This document shows, in pieces, positions 44,920 to 52,553 of a stretch of DNA of 64,000 bases. The DNA comes from Anaerolineaceae bacterium oral taxon 439 (GTDB lineage Bacteria; Chloroflexota; Anaerolineae; Anaerolineales; Anaerolineaceae): assembly GCA_001717545.1 (NCBI GenBank), contig CP017039.1, positions 1,364,001-1,428,000 of the forward strand, in the 5' to 3' direction. The number at the start of each line of letters is the position of its first letter. The first letter of the stretch is position 1. The position numbers and the translations under genes were made by a program. The notes beneath the pieces are model-generated. The model worked only from the letters and a program-made list of their open reading frames with translations. It did not search any database and had not been told where the DNA came from.

Positions 44920-44933
44920 ATGACGATCGTCAT
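44920..44933. promoter_or_regulatory. Perfect 14-bp palindrome, putative activator site
   Basis: ATGACGATCGTCAT is a complete palindrome centred about 63 nt upstream of the inferred transcription start, a typical class I activator distance. The TGACGA half also occurs in the sugar operon control region at 48760 and 48829. The binding protein is unknown. Confidence 0.5.
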
Positions 44934-44960
44934 ATCCGGTTCGCAAATTCCGTGGTGTTA

Positions 44961-44986
44961 AGAAAAGAAGGGCGTTCGGGACGCCC
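44961..44986 (-). terminator. Terminator downstream of the sugar-binding protein gene
   Basis: On the minus strand ACGCCC/GGGCGT arms (44970-44975 and 44981-44986) with a 5-nt loop are followed by TTCTTTTCTT. It lies 33 nt after the stop at 45020 and insulates the next operon. Confidence 0.78.
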
Positions 44987-45019
44987 CTCTCAATCGTTTG
45001 CGCTTGACTAGAACGCGCC

Positions 45020-46084
45020 TTATTCGTAAACCAGCTCGGAAACCGCCGGATCGTCCAGGTTCCCAGCGTCGTACCATTTCGCGCCGGTGTCGACGATTTC
45101 GGATTCAGCGGCTTTCCCTTCGATCGCGCTTACCGCGAGTTCGACGGCCTTGAAGCCGATCTGATACGGGTCCTGGGTCACGGAACCAAGGAACCAGCCT
45201 TTTTCGACGGCGGTCCGCTGGGTTTTACCGGCGTCAAAACCGATCGCGATAATATCCTTGAATTTTCCTTTTTCCGAATCGAAATCCGAGCCGTCGTTCG
45301 ACGCGGCGAGGACGCCGCCGGCGGCGTTCTCGTTCGAGGCGTAAATCGCGGCAGGTTCGAGCGAAAGGAGCGCTTCAGCGCCGGTCTTCTGGTCCGCGGC
45401 GGAGGTCGTCGCCGGAACGTTGACGACGATCTTCAGGACGGCGGCGTCGTTCGCACGCGCGTATTTATCGTGACCTTCAACGGAGGTCAGGTCTTCGCCG
45501 ACGAGTTCGACGAGTTTATCGATAAAGCCGGTCGTTCGGGAGACGATCGATTCTGAAGTCGCGTCCTGAGAAATGACGGCGACGGTAATCGGAGCGTCGG
45601 CGGTCGCGGCGGCGACTTTGGCGGCGAAGCTTTCGTCCGCGAAAAGATGCTCAGCAGCAATTGCGGCGGCGGCTTTGTTATCGGTCGAAGCGGTCGCGTA
45701 GATCGAACCTTCGGGAGCGCCCGGAACGCCGGAGTCGAACCCGACAACCGGGATCCCAGCGTCTTTCAGGGTTGCGAGCTGTTCCTTGACGGATTCGGTA
45801 TCCAGCGCAGCGAGCGCGATGGCGGCGGGTTTCTTATCGATCGCGGATTTCAGCATGTCGACCTGAATCGCGATATCGGACTCCGTCGGCGGTCCGTCGA
45901 ACGTGATCTCGACGCCGTACTGTTCGGCGGCGGCCTGCGCGCCCTTGGCGACGACCTGCCAGAACTGATGCTGAAAACCTTTGGATACGATGGCGATGTA
46001 GGGTTTATCCTGCGCGACGGCGACCGAGGCGGCGAGGGGTAAAACCAACGCGACAATCAGTAATACGGCTAAAAGCTTTTTCAT
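45020..46084 (-). CDS. Ribose-family sugar-binding protein (RbsB-like), candidate L-fucose binder
   Basis: This exported binding protein (354 aa) has a Sec signal (MKKLLAVLLIVALVLPLAAS, cleavage near AVA-Q, residue 24). It has the type 1 periplasmic fold: YIAIVSKGFQHQFWQVVAKG, ALAALDTES, VVGFDSGVPG, and a C-terminal GSVTQDPYQIGFKAVEL. No lipobox Cys is present, unlike the BMP proteins here, which raises the question of how it is retained. The frame extends upstream to 46153, but GGAGGAA before the ATG at 46084 decides the start. Adjacent AraC and fuc genes point to fucose rather than ribose. Confidence 0.87.
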   Translation of the reverse strand: MKKLLAVLLIVALVLPLAASVAVAQDKPYIAIVSKGFQHQFWQVVAKGAQAAAEQYGVEITFDGPPTESDIAIQVDMLKSAIDKKPAAIALAALDTESVKEQLATLKDAGIPVVGFDSGVPGAPEGSIYATASTDNKAAAAIAAEHLFADESFAAKVAAATADAPITVAVISQDATSESIVSRTTGFIDKLVELVGEDLTSVEGHDKYARANDAAVLKIVVNVPATTSAADQKTGAEALLSLEPAAIYASNENAAGGVLAASNDGSDFDSEKGKFKDIIAIGFDAGKTQRTAVEKGWFLGSVTQDPYQIGFKAVELAVSAIEGKAAESEIVDTGAKWYDAGNLDDPAVSELVYE

Positions 46085-46111
46085 GAGGGTTCCTCCCAAA
46101 AATTTTTGATG

Positions 46112-46136
46112 CCGGCGGACGCGAAAAGTCCGCCGG
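46112..46136 (-). other. Hairpin between permease and binding-protein genes
   Basis: CCGGCGGAC (46112-46120) and GTCCGCCGG (46128-46136) form a perfect 9-bp stem with a 7-nt loop, just upstream of the binding-protein ribosome site. It may be a 5' stabiliser producing extra binding protein. Confidence 0.6.
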
Positions 46137-46149
46137 GTTAACCACGGGT

Positions 46150-47124
46150 TCAATCTATCCTGACAGCGTTCGCTTTTTTATTCCGATAGATATCGAGAAG
46201 CACGGCGAGGATGACGACGAGACCGGTGAAGAAGGTCTGGAAATGTCCCTGCAGTCCCATCGACATCAGCCCGGTTTTCAGTACGGACATCAGGAACGCG
46301 CCGATCAGCGTTCCGGACATCGTCCCGACGCCGCCGGACATCGACGTTCCGCCGATAATAACCGCCGCAATCGCGTTCATTTCCAGCCCGTTCCCGGTTC
46401 CCGGGATGATCGTCGTATAGGTCGCGGCGTAGACGATCGCCGCAAGGCCGCAGAAGAAGCCGCAGACAATATAGACGGCGATTTTCCAAAACGGAACGTT
46501 GACGCCGGAGAGCCGGACGGATTCTTCGTTCGAGCCGATCGCGTAGGCGTAACGGCCGAAACGCGTTTTCGTCAGCAGGATCCAGGCGATAAGGAAAAAG
46601 AGAATCATGTAGATAATACCGCTGGGGAAGCCGCCGCCGGTTTTATAGAAGACCTGCTTATAGAGGCCGTCGACGTCGAACCCGGAGGGGAAGCGCTGCG
46701 TCTGGACCTTCGTGACAATCGCGCCGAACCCCTGCGTCATCATCATCGTCCCGAGCGTCGCGATAAACGGCGGGAGCTTGAGCTTCGCGACGAGGATCCC
46801 GTTGATCCAGCCGACGATCGTCGCGATCAGGACGACGATCCCCAGGACGATCCAGATATTCATGCCTTTCGTATAGAGGTAACCTCCGATCAGCGCGGAC
46901 ATCATCATATTCGTCCCGATCGAGAGATCGATTCCTCCAGTGATAATAATGAACGTGATCCCGAACGCCATCAGGCCGACGTAATACGTGCTGTCCAGAA
47001 TGCTGACCAGCGTTCCGGTCGAGAAGAAATTCTTCCCGAATAAACAGAAGAAAATATACAGGATAACCAAAGCCGCCGGAGCGAGAATTTGCTGAAGGTC
47101 GAATTTACGTTTGAGATTTTCCAT
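46150..47124 (-). CDS. Sugar ABC transporter permease (RbsC-like)
   Basis: This 324-aa permease of the BPD_transp_2 family has the RbsC landmarks AFGITFIIITGGIDLSIG, KLKLPPFIATLGTMMM, the coupling loop GSNEESVRLSGVNVPFWK and GTSMSGGVGTMSGTLIGAF. About eight to ten membrane helices. It lies 15 nt after the ATPase gene and would act as a homodimer, as in RbsC systems, since only one permease gene is present. Confidence 0.92.
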   Translation of the reverse strand: MENLKRKFDLQQILAPAALVILYIFFCLFGKNFFSTGTLVSILDSTYYVGLMAFGITFIIITGGIDLSIGTNMMMSALIGGYLYTKGMNIWIVLGIVVLIATIVGWINGILVAKLKLPPFIATLGTMMMTQGFGAIVTKVQTQRFPSGFDVDGLYKQVFYKTGGGFPSGIIYMILFFLIAWILLTKTRFGRYAYAIGSNEESVRLSGVNVPFWKIAVYIVCGFFCGLAAIVYAATYTTIIPGTGNGLEMNAIAAVIIGGTSMSGGVGTMSGTLIGAFLMSVLKTGLMSMGLQGHFQTFFTGLVVILAVLLDIYRNKKANAVRID

Positions 47125-47139
47125 GAGTTTTCTAATCCT

Positions 47140-48663
47140 TTAATTTCGCCGGGTGGCGTATTTCATGATGGTTTCCTGCGACGCTTCCTCGATATTGAGG
47201 ATTTTCGTGATCCGCCCTTCGCACATGCAGGCGACGCGGTCGCTCATGCGCAGGATTTCCTGTAATTCTGAACTGATCATGATGATGGACTTGCCTTCTT
47301 CCGCGAGCAGCGTCATCAGCTTATAGATTTCGTTTTTGGCGCCGACGTCGATCCCACGGGTCGGCTCGTCGAAGATCAGCACGTCGCAATTGCGTACGAT
47401 CCATTTCGCGATAATGACTTTCTGCTGATTGCCGCCGGAGAGGTTGCGGATGAGCTGCGAGACGGTCGGAGTTTTGATATTGATTTTCTTAACGTACGTT
47501 TCGGTCGTGCCGCGGATTTTCCCGTCGTCGACGAAGCCGTTCCGCGTAAAGCTTTCGAGATCGGCGAGGACGGTATTATCGGAAACGGAGAGCCCGACCG
47601 CGAGTCCGTAACGCTTCCGGTCTTCGGAAAGATAGCCGATTCCGGCGCGGACGGCGTCGACCGGGGCTTTTATTTTCAGCTTGTTCCCGTTTTTATAGAT
47701 ATCGCCGCTCTCGATCGGATCGGCCCCGAAGATCAGCCGGGCGGTTTCGGTTCTCCCGGCGCCCATGAGGCCTGCGAATCCGAGGATTTCGCCTTTTCGG
47801 AGATCGAACGACACGTCATGCACGTCGCGGGAGGTCAGTCCGCGAACTTCGAGAACGACCGGGGCGGAATCGGGAATACTCGATCCGGTTTTCGGCTCGA
47901 TATAAATGACCCGCCCGACCATGGCCTGGATAATTTCGTCGAGGTTCGTATCCTTCGTGACGAGAGTTTTGACGTATTCGCCGTCGCGCAGGATCGTAAT
48001 CCGGTCGGTAATCGCCTGAATTTCGTCCATGCGGTGCGAGATGTAAATCATGGTGACGCCATGGGCTTTCAGGTCCTTCATGACGTTGAACAGCTCGACG
48101 ACTTCGGTTTTCGTCAGCGCGGCGGTCGGTTCGTCGAGGATCAGGATCTTCGCGTTGAAGGAGATCGCTTTGACGATCTCGACCATCTGCTGTTTCCCCA
48201 CGGTCAGGTTCCCGACTTTTTCGGTTGGGCTGATATCCATCCTGATCCGTTCGAAGAGCCGCCGCGTCTTCTGGTTGATCGTTTCGTCGTTGACGAAGAA
48301 CGACGTCCCTTCGCGTCCGATAAAAATATTCTGCGCGGCGGTCAGGTGGTTCATCAGGTTCAGTTCCTGATGAACGATGGCGATCCCGGCGTCCTGCGCC
48401 TCTTTCGGGTTCCTGAACGAAACGCGTTCGCCGTTATAAAAAATTTCGCCTCTGTCCGCCTGATAAATTCCGGCCAGAACTTTCATCAGGGTCGATTTCC
48501 CCGCCCCGTTTTCTCCGACGAGCGCGTGAATTTCCCCTCTCCGAAGTTCGAAGCTGCATTGTTTCAAGGCGTGAACGCCCTGAAAACGCATGCCGACATC
48601 TTTCATTTCCAGGATGACCGGGTTTTCGTTTGTACCGTTGGCTGCGGATTTACCGGAATTCAC
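47140..48663 (-). CDS. Sugar ABC transporter ATP-binding protein (RbsA-like)
   Basis: This is a 507-aa tandem ABC ATPase. Domain 1 has GENGAGKST, LTVGKQQMVE and ILILDEPTAALT. Domain 2 has GLMGAGRTE, LSGGNQQK and IFDEPTRGID, with a more conventional Walker B than in the BMP systems. The start is GTG (48661-48663), preceded by GAGGTG. It is the first gene of the operon, 231 nt downstream of the AraC regulator gene on the same strand, and its own promoter lies at 48731-48759. Confidence 0.92.
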   Translation of the reverse strand: MNSGKSAANGTNENPVILEMKDVGMRFQGVHALKQCSFELRRGEIHALVGENGAGKSTLMKVLAGIYQADRGEIFYNGERVSFRNPKEAQDAGIAIVHQELNLMNHLTAAQNIFIGREGTSFFVNDETINQKTRRLFERIRMDISPTEKVGNLTVGKQQMVEIVKAISFNAKILILDEPTAALTKTEVVELFNVMKDLKAHGVTMIYISHRMDEIQAITDRITILRDGEYVKTLVTKDTNLDEIIQAMVGRVIYIEPKTGSSIPDSAPVVLEVRGLTSRDVHDVSFDLRKGEILGFAGLMGAGRTETARLIFGADPIESGDIYKNGNKLKIKAPVDAVRAGIGYLSEDRKRYGLAVGLSVSDNTVLADLESFTRNGFVDDGKIRGTTETYVKKINIKTPTVSQLIRNLSGGNQQKVIIAKWIVRNCDVLIFDEPTRGIDVGAKNEIYKLMTLLAEEGKSIIMISSELQEILRMSDRVACMCEGRITKILNIEEASQETIMKYATRRN

Positions 48664-48730
48664 TGAAGCACCTCACTTTTTTTGTTCTGCTATTGCTGGC
48701 GGAAATATCATGACTGTTATTGATATTCGA

Positions 48731-48759
48731 AGTTTAGCGCACAGGGTAGTCTCCTGCAA
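48731..48759 (-). promoter_or_regulatory. Promoter of the sugar ABC operon
   Basis: Minus strand: -35 TTGCAG (48754-48759), 17-nt spacer, -10 TAAACT (48731-48736), each four of six matches to consensus. A TGACGAATG element abuts the -35 box, the place an AraC-type class II activator would bind. Confidence 0.55.
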
Positions 48760-48845
48760 TGACGAATGCGGTCTAAATTTGGATGATATTCACATTCGCA
48801 AGGAATTATGACTTTCATCATGATAAACTGACGAATGTCATAATT
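48760..48845. promoter_or_regulatory. Direct and inverted repeats, probable AraC-type activator sites
   Basis: TGACGAATG occurs at 48760-48768 (touching the -35 box) and again at 48829-48837. The second copy lies within a perfect 9-bp inverted repeat AATTATGAC (48804-48812) and GTCATAATT (48837-48845). Two direct repeats plus a distal inverted pair resemble sites for looping AraC-family proteins; the gene at 48894 encodes one. Confidence 0.5.
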
Positions 48846-48893
48846 ACGGAATGAAACTGGACGATTGCGTAAAAATATCGGCGGACGGCTCGT

Positions 48894-49787
48894 TCAGTTC
48901 GGATTGGACTCCGCCGGTTCGGCTTCGCTGCGCGCGATCCGATTATTACGAAAATCACGCGCGGACATTCCTTTATACTTTTTGAACGTTTTAGAGAAGT
49001 AGCTCAGGTCGTGAAAGCCGCAGGCGAGCGCGATTTCTGTGATATGCTCCGTTGTTACGATCATCTTTTCCGCGGCGCATTCGATTCGATAATAGTTAAG
49101 ATATTCGATCGGTGTCCGTCCGGTCAGGTCCCGGAAAGCGCGGCAGAGGTATTTCGGGACCAGGTTGGCTTCGTCAGCCAGGTCCTGAAGCGTCAGGTCG
49201 GTCGCGTAGTCCTTTCGGATCCGTCTCAGGACTTTTTTCATCTGGTCGATCCGCCGCCAGTCTTTCGGATGCGGATCTGCGGCTGGATTCCGCGACGTTT
49301 CGTCGACGAGCGACCCCATGAGCTGCCAGATCAGGCCGTGAACCGTGAGTTCATAGCCGAATTTTTTATTCCGCAGCTCTACCATCAGCGCTTGGATTAT
49401 GTCGGCGGGCTTGCTTCCGGCCGGGAAAACGTGATGACGCAGCGCGGTTTCGGTCAGGACCTTCAGGAGCGAACGCTTTCCGATCGTCGTTTCTTCGAGG
49501 AAACGGGCGAAGTCAAAAACGGCGCATTCATAGACACAGTCATGCGGCAGGCCGCCATGGATAAAGCCGTCGGGGATCAGGACTGCGTCGCCGGCGTTCA
49601 TCTCGATCGTTTCGTCGTCGAGCCGGAGCGTGAAAGCGCCGCTGTCGATCAGGATCAGTTCATATTCGATATGCCAGTGAAAGGGCATCTGGTAGCGGGG
49701 ATGGGTCCGGTCGACGAAGTAGTATTCGAGCGGGAAATCGAACGTGCCGCGCGTTTGGTTTTCCTGCGAAACCGTGCTTTTGATCAT
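48894..49787 (-). CDS. AraC-family regulator of sugar uptake and fucose genes
   Basis: This 297-aa AraC protein has an N-terminal cupin (PFHWHIEYELILIDSGAFTL, NAGDAVLIPDGFIHGG). Its two C-terminal helix-turn-helices are LTLQDLADEANLVPKYLCR and ITEIALACGFHDLSYFSKTF, ending YKGMSARDFRNNR. It lies between the RbsABC-like operon and the divergent fuc operon, so it most likely controls both in response to L-fucose or fuculose-1-phosphate. The short intergenic region (49788-49967) would hold both promoters. Confidence 0.9.
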   Translation of the reverse strand: MIKSTVSQENQTRGTFDFPLEYYFVDRTHPRYQMPFHWHIEYELILIDSGAFTLRLDDETIEMNAGDAVLIPDGFIHGGLPHDCVYECAVFDFARFLEETTIGKRSLLKVLTETALRHHVFPAGSKPADIIQALMVELRNKKFGYELTVHGLIWQLMGSLVDETSRNPAADPHPKDWRRIDQMKKVLRRIRKDYATDLTLQDLADEANLVPKYLCRAFRDLTGRTPIEYLNYYRIECAAEKMIVTTEHITEIALACGFHDLSYFSKTFKKYKGMSARDFRNNRIARSEAEPAESNPN

Positions 49788-49896
49788 GCTGCGCTCCTGG
49801 CTTGTTCAGGCAATCCGGAAAGAGAGACGTCATCCTGAATGTGAATATTATAACAGTTTTGGTCGGTAAAAACCATGGGCTTCGACGATTTCTTTT

Positions 49897-49902
49897 TATA
49901 AT
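49897..49902 (+). promoter_or_regulatory. -10 box of the fucose operon
   Basis: A perfect TATAAT lies 65 nt before the fucA start. No -35 box matches at 16-18 nt upstream, which fits activator dependence. On the minus strand another TATAAT (ATTATA at about 49847-49852) may serve the regulator gene. Confidence 0.45.
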
Positions 49903-49967
49903 TCAAGATATCGCAAGCGTAAATATTGCAACTGAATTTGGTTCAGACGATTCAGAAGGAGGCGAAA

Positions 49968-50645
49968 ATGGATATTAACACCGTCAAAGAACAAATTTGC
50001 GATGTCTGTCATAAAATGTGGCAGCTGGGGTGGGTCGCGGCGAACGACGGAAACGTCAGCGCGAAATTAGAGGATGGGACGATCCTAGCGACGCCGACGG
50101 GGATCAGCAAGTCCTTCATCACGCCGGAGAAATTAATCCTGCTGAACGGGAAGGGCGAGGTCCTGGAGGCGGCGGAAGGCTACCGTCCGAGCAGCGAGCT
50201 GAAAATGCATTTGCGCTGCTACGATAGGCGCGACGACGTTTTTTCGGTTGTGCACGCGCATCCGCCGGGAGCGACCGGTTTCGCCGTGGCGCATCGTCCG
50301 ATGGATATGTATAACATGATCGAGGACGTCGCCGTGATCGGCTCGGTCCCGCTGACGCCGTACGGGACGCCGTCGACGTCGGAGGTCCCGGACGCGATCG
50401 AGCCCTACCTGGAGGAGCATGACGTTATGCTGCTCACGAATCATGGGGCGCTCGCGGTCGGCGCGGACGTTTACACGGCGTTCTACCGCATGGAGTCGCT
50501 CGAACTCTGGGCAAAGATTACGATCAACGCCGAGATTTTAGGCGGGAGCAAGGATATCGATCGGGAGAATATTCAAAAGCTGATCGATCTGCGCTCGTTT
50601 TATAGAGTAACCGGACGCCATCCGGGCTATAAGAAATACAGCTGA
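49968..50645 (+). CDS. fucA: L-fuculose-phosphate aldolase
   Basis: This class II aldolase (225 aa) splits L-fuculose-1-phosphate into DHAP and L-lactaldehyde. It has NDGNVSAKLEDG (phosphate loop), catalytic Glu in RPSSELKMHLRCY, zinc His in VVHAHPPGATGFAVAH and the third ligand in LTNHGALAVGAD. The frame opens at 49926, but AGGAGG 5 nt before the ATG at 49968 sets the start. It is the first gene of the fuc operon; the same-family rhamnulose-phosphate aldolase is longer. Confidence 0.9.
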   Translation: MDINTVKEQICDVCHKMWQLGWVAANDGNVSAKLEDGTILATPTGISKSFITPEKLILLNGKGEVLEAAEGYRPSSELKMHLRCYDRRDDVFSVVHAHPPGATGFAVAHRPMDMYNMIEDVAVIGSVPLTPYGTPSTSEVPDAIEPYLEEHDVMLLTNHGALAVGADVYTAFYRMESLELWAKITINAEILGGSKDIDRENIQKLIDLRSFYRVTGRHPGYKKYS

Positions 50646-50679
50646 GCTTCAGGCAGGTTTCGCGAAAGGAGACCCCGAC

Positions 50680-51117
50680 ATGCTGAAAAACATCCCTTCG
50701 ATTCTTTCCCCGTCGCTGCTGATGACGCTGATGGAGATGGGCCATGGCGATGAAATCGTGATCGGAGATGGGAATTTCCCCGCGGAGAGCGTTGGGAGAG
50801 ATTGTATCGCGGTGCATCGGGCGGATGGGCATGGCGTTCCAGAGCTGTTGGACGCTATTCTGACGTTGATGCCGTTGGATCAGTACGCGGCTCGACCGGT
50901 CGGGCTGATGGAAGTCGTTCCGGGTGATCCGGTCGTTCCGACAATCTGGGACGAGTATCGACGGATCCTGAAGGCGCATGATCCCGACCATTGTCAGATC
51001 GAGATGATCGAGCGATTCGCGTTTTACGAGCGGGCGAAAAAAGCGTACGCGATTGTCGCGTCCGGCGAAAAGGCGATTTACGCGAATATCATCTTAAAGA
51101 AGGGCGTCGTAAAATGA
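50680..51117 (+). CDS. fucU: L-fucose mutarotase FucU/RbsD family
   Basis: This 145-aa mutarotase interconverts fucose anomers so that FucI receives the right one. It starts with LKNIPSILSPSLLMTLMEMGHGDEIVIGDGNFPA, in which His and Asp are the family's active residues, and ends with GEKAIYANIILKKGVV, the conserved Tyr-containing C-terminus. AAAGGAG lies 8 nt upstream. Its stop overlaps the kinase start (ATGA). Confidence 0.92.
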   Translation: MLKNIPSILSPSLLMTLMEMGHGDEIVIGDGNFPAESVGRDCIAVHRADGHGVPELLDAILTLMPLDQYAARPVGLMEVVPGDPVVPTIWDEYRRILKAHDPDHCQIEMIERFAFYERAKKAYAIVASGEKAIYANIILKKGVVK

Positions 51118-52553
51118 GCGGCGTCAGGAAGTTATTGGCGATCGATTTAGGCGCGTCGAGCGGGCGGGCGATCCTGGCGGCTTACGACGGCGCGGCGGGG
51201 ACGCTTTCAACCGAGGAGGTGCATCGGTTCGAGAACGTCCCGGTTGAAAAGGACGGAACGCTGCGCTGGGATATCGACGCGCTGACGGCGAATATCCGCG
51301 AAGGCGCTGCCAAAGCCGGCGCGTTTGAGAGCGTTTCCGTCGATACCTGGGGCGTCGATTTCGCGCTTTCAGACGCGGAAGGCCGGCTCATCGAAGCGCC
51401 GGTTCATTACCGGGACCGGCGAACCGAAGGAGTCGCCGCGCAGGTGATCGAAAAAATCGGCGCGGAAACGCTTTACCGGCGAACCGGGAACCAGTTTTTA
51501 GACCTGAATACGCTTTTTCAGCTGGTCGCGCTGAAGCGGGACGCGCCCGAAGTATATGAAAAAACGGCGACGATTTTATTCATGCCGGATTTTTTTAATT
51601 ATACGCTGGGCGGACGGCCCGTTTCCGAGCTGACGATTTCGTCCACGTCGCAGGCGTTAAATCCTCTGACGCGGCGCTGGGATACGGAGACGCTGAGCGC
51701 GTTGGGGCTGGACGTTGGAAAATTCGCGCCGCTCGTTCCTTCGGGCACGGTTATCGGCGAGCGAAACGGCGTCCGTGTCGTAGCCGCCGCCGGGCATGAT
51801 ACGCAGTGCGCCGTGGCGGCGATCCCGACGGATCGAACCGACGTGGCTTTTTTGTCCTGCGGGACGTGGAGCGTGTTGGGGACAGAGCTGGACGAGCCGA
51901 TCCTGACCCGCGAGAGCCTTGATGCGTCGCTCTCGAACGAGATCGGCGCGAACGGAAAGATTAACTATCTCCAAAATATTATCGGACTTTGGCTGATTCA
52001 GGAGTCGCGGCGCGAATGGCGGCGGCGGGGGACGAATTATACGTATGGCGAGCTGGAAAAGCTGGCTGGCGAGGCGGCGCCGCTGCGCTCGTTTATCGAT
52101 CCGGACGCGCCGGCGTTCAACGCGCCGGGTGACATGCCGGATCGGATCCGGGCGTACTGCCGGACGACGGGACAGCCGGTCCCGGAGACCGCCGGCGAAA
52201 TAACGCGCTGTATTTACGAAAGCCTGGCGCTCCGCTACCGGCTGGGGTTAGAGCGGATGAGCGCTGCGACCGGAAAAACGTTCGCAGCGCTTCACCTGAT
52301 CGGCGGCGGGGCGCAAAGCGCGACGCTCTGCCGCTTTACCGCGGATTGCTGCGAGCTGCCGGTTGTCGCCGGACCGGTCGAGGCGACCGCGCTCGGCAAT
52401 ATCGTTATTCAACTGACCGCGCTGGGCGCAGTCCCGAACTTGAACGCTGGACGTGCGCTGATCGGGAAAGCGGAAAAGATCGTTCGTTACGAAGGGCGGC
52501 CCTCCGAAGACTGGCGGGACGCGTATCGAAAATTTAAAAGGAGCTTGAAATGA
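51114..52553 (+). CDS. Rhamnulokinase-like sugar kinase acting in fucose catabolism
   Basis: This 479-aa FGGY-family kinase resembles RhaB more than the E. coli FucK. It opens LLAIDLGASSGRAILA and has DTWGVDFALSDAEGRL, TISSTSQALNPLTRRWD, AGHDTQCAVAAIP and the C-terminal IGGGAQSATLCRFTADCC. In this operon the substrate should be L-fuculose, although L-rhamnulose activity is possible because the two ketoses are alike. The ATG at 51114 overlaps the fucU stop; the longer open frame upstream lies in fucU and is not coding. Its stop overlaps fucI by 4 nt. Confidence 0.87.
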   Translation: MSGVRKLLAIDLGASSGRAILAAYDGAAGTLSTEEVHRFENVPVEKDGTLRWDIDALTANIREGAAKAGAFESVSVDTWGVDFALSDAEGRLIEAPVHYRDRRTEGVAAQVIEKIGAETLYRRTGNQFLDLNTLFQLVALKRDAPEVYEKTATILFMPDFFNYTLGGRPVSELTISSTSQALNPLTRRWDTETLSALGLDVGKFAPLVPSGTVIGERNGVRVVAAAGHDTQCAVAAIPTDRTDVAFLSCGTWSVLGTELDEPILTRESLDASLSNEIGANGKINYLQNIIGLWLIQESRREWRRRGTNYTYGELEKLAGEAAPLRSFIDPDAPAFNAPGDMPDRIRAYCRTTGQPVPETAGEITRCIYESLALRYRLGLERMSAATGKTFAALHLIGGGAQSATLCRFTADCCELPVVAGPVEATALGNIVIQLTALGAVPNLNAGRALIGKAEKIVRYEGRPSEDWRDAYRKFKRSLK

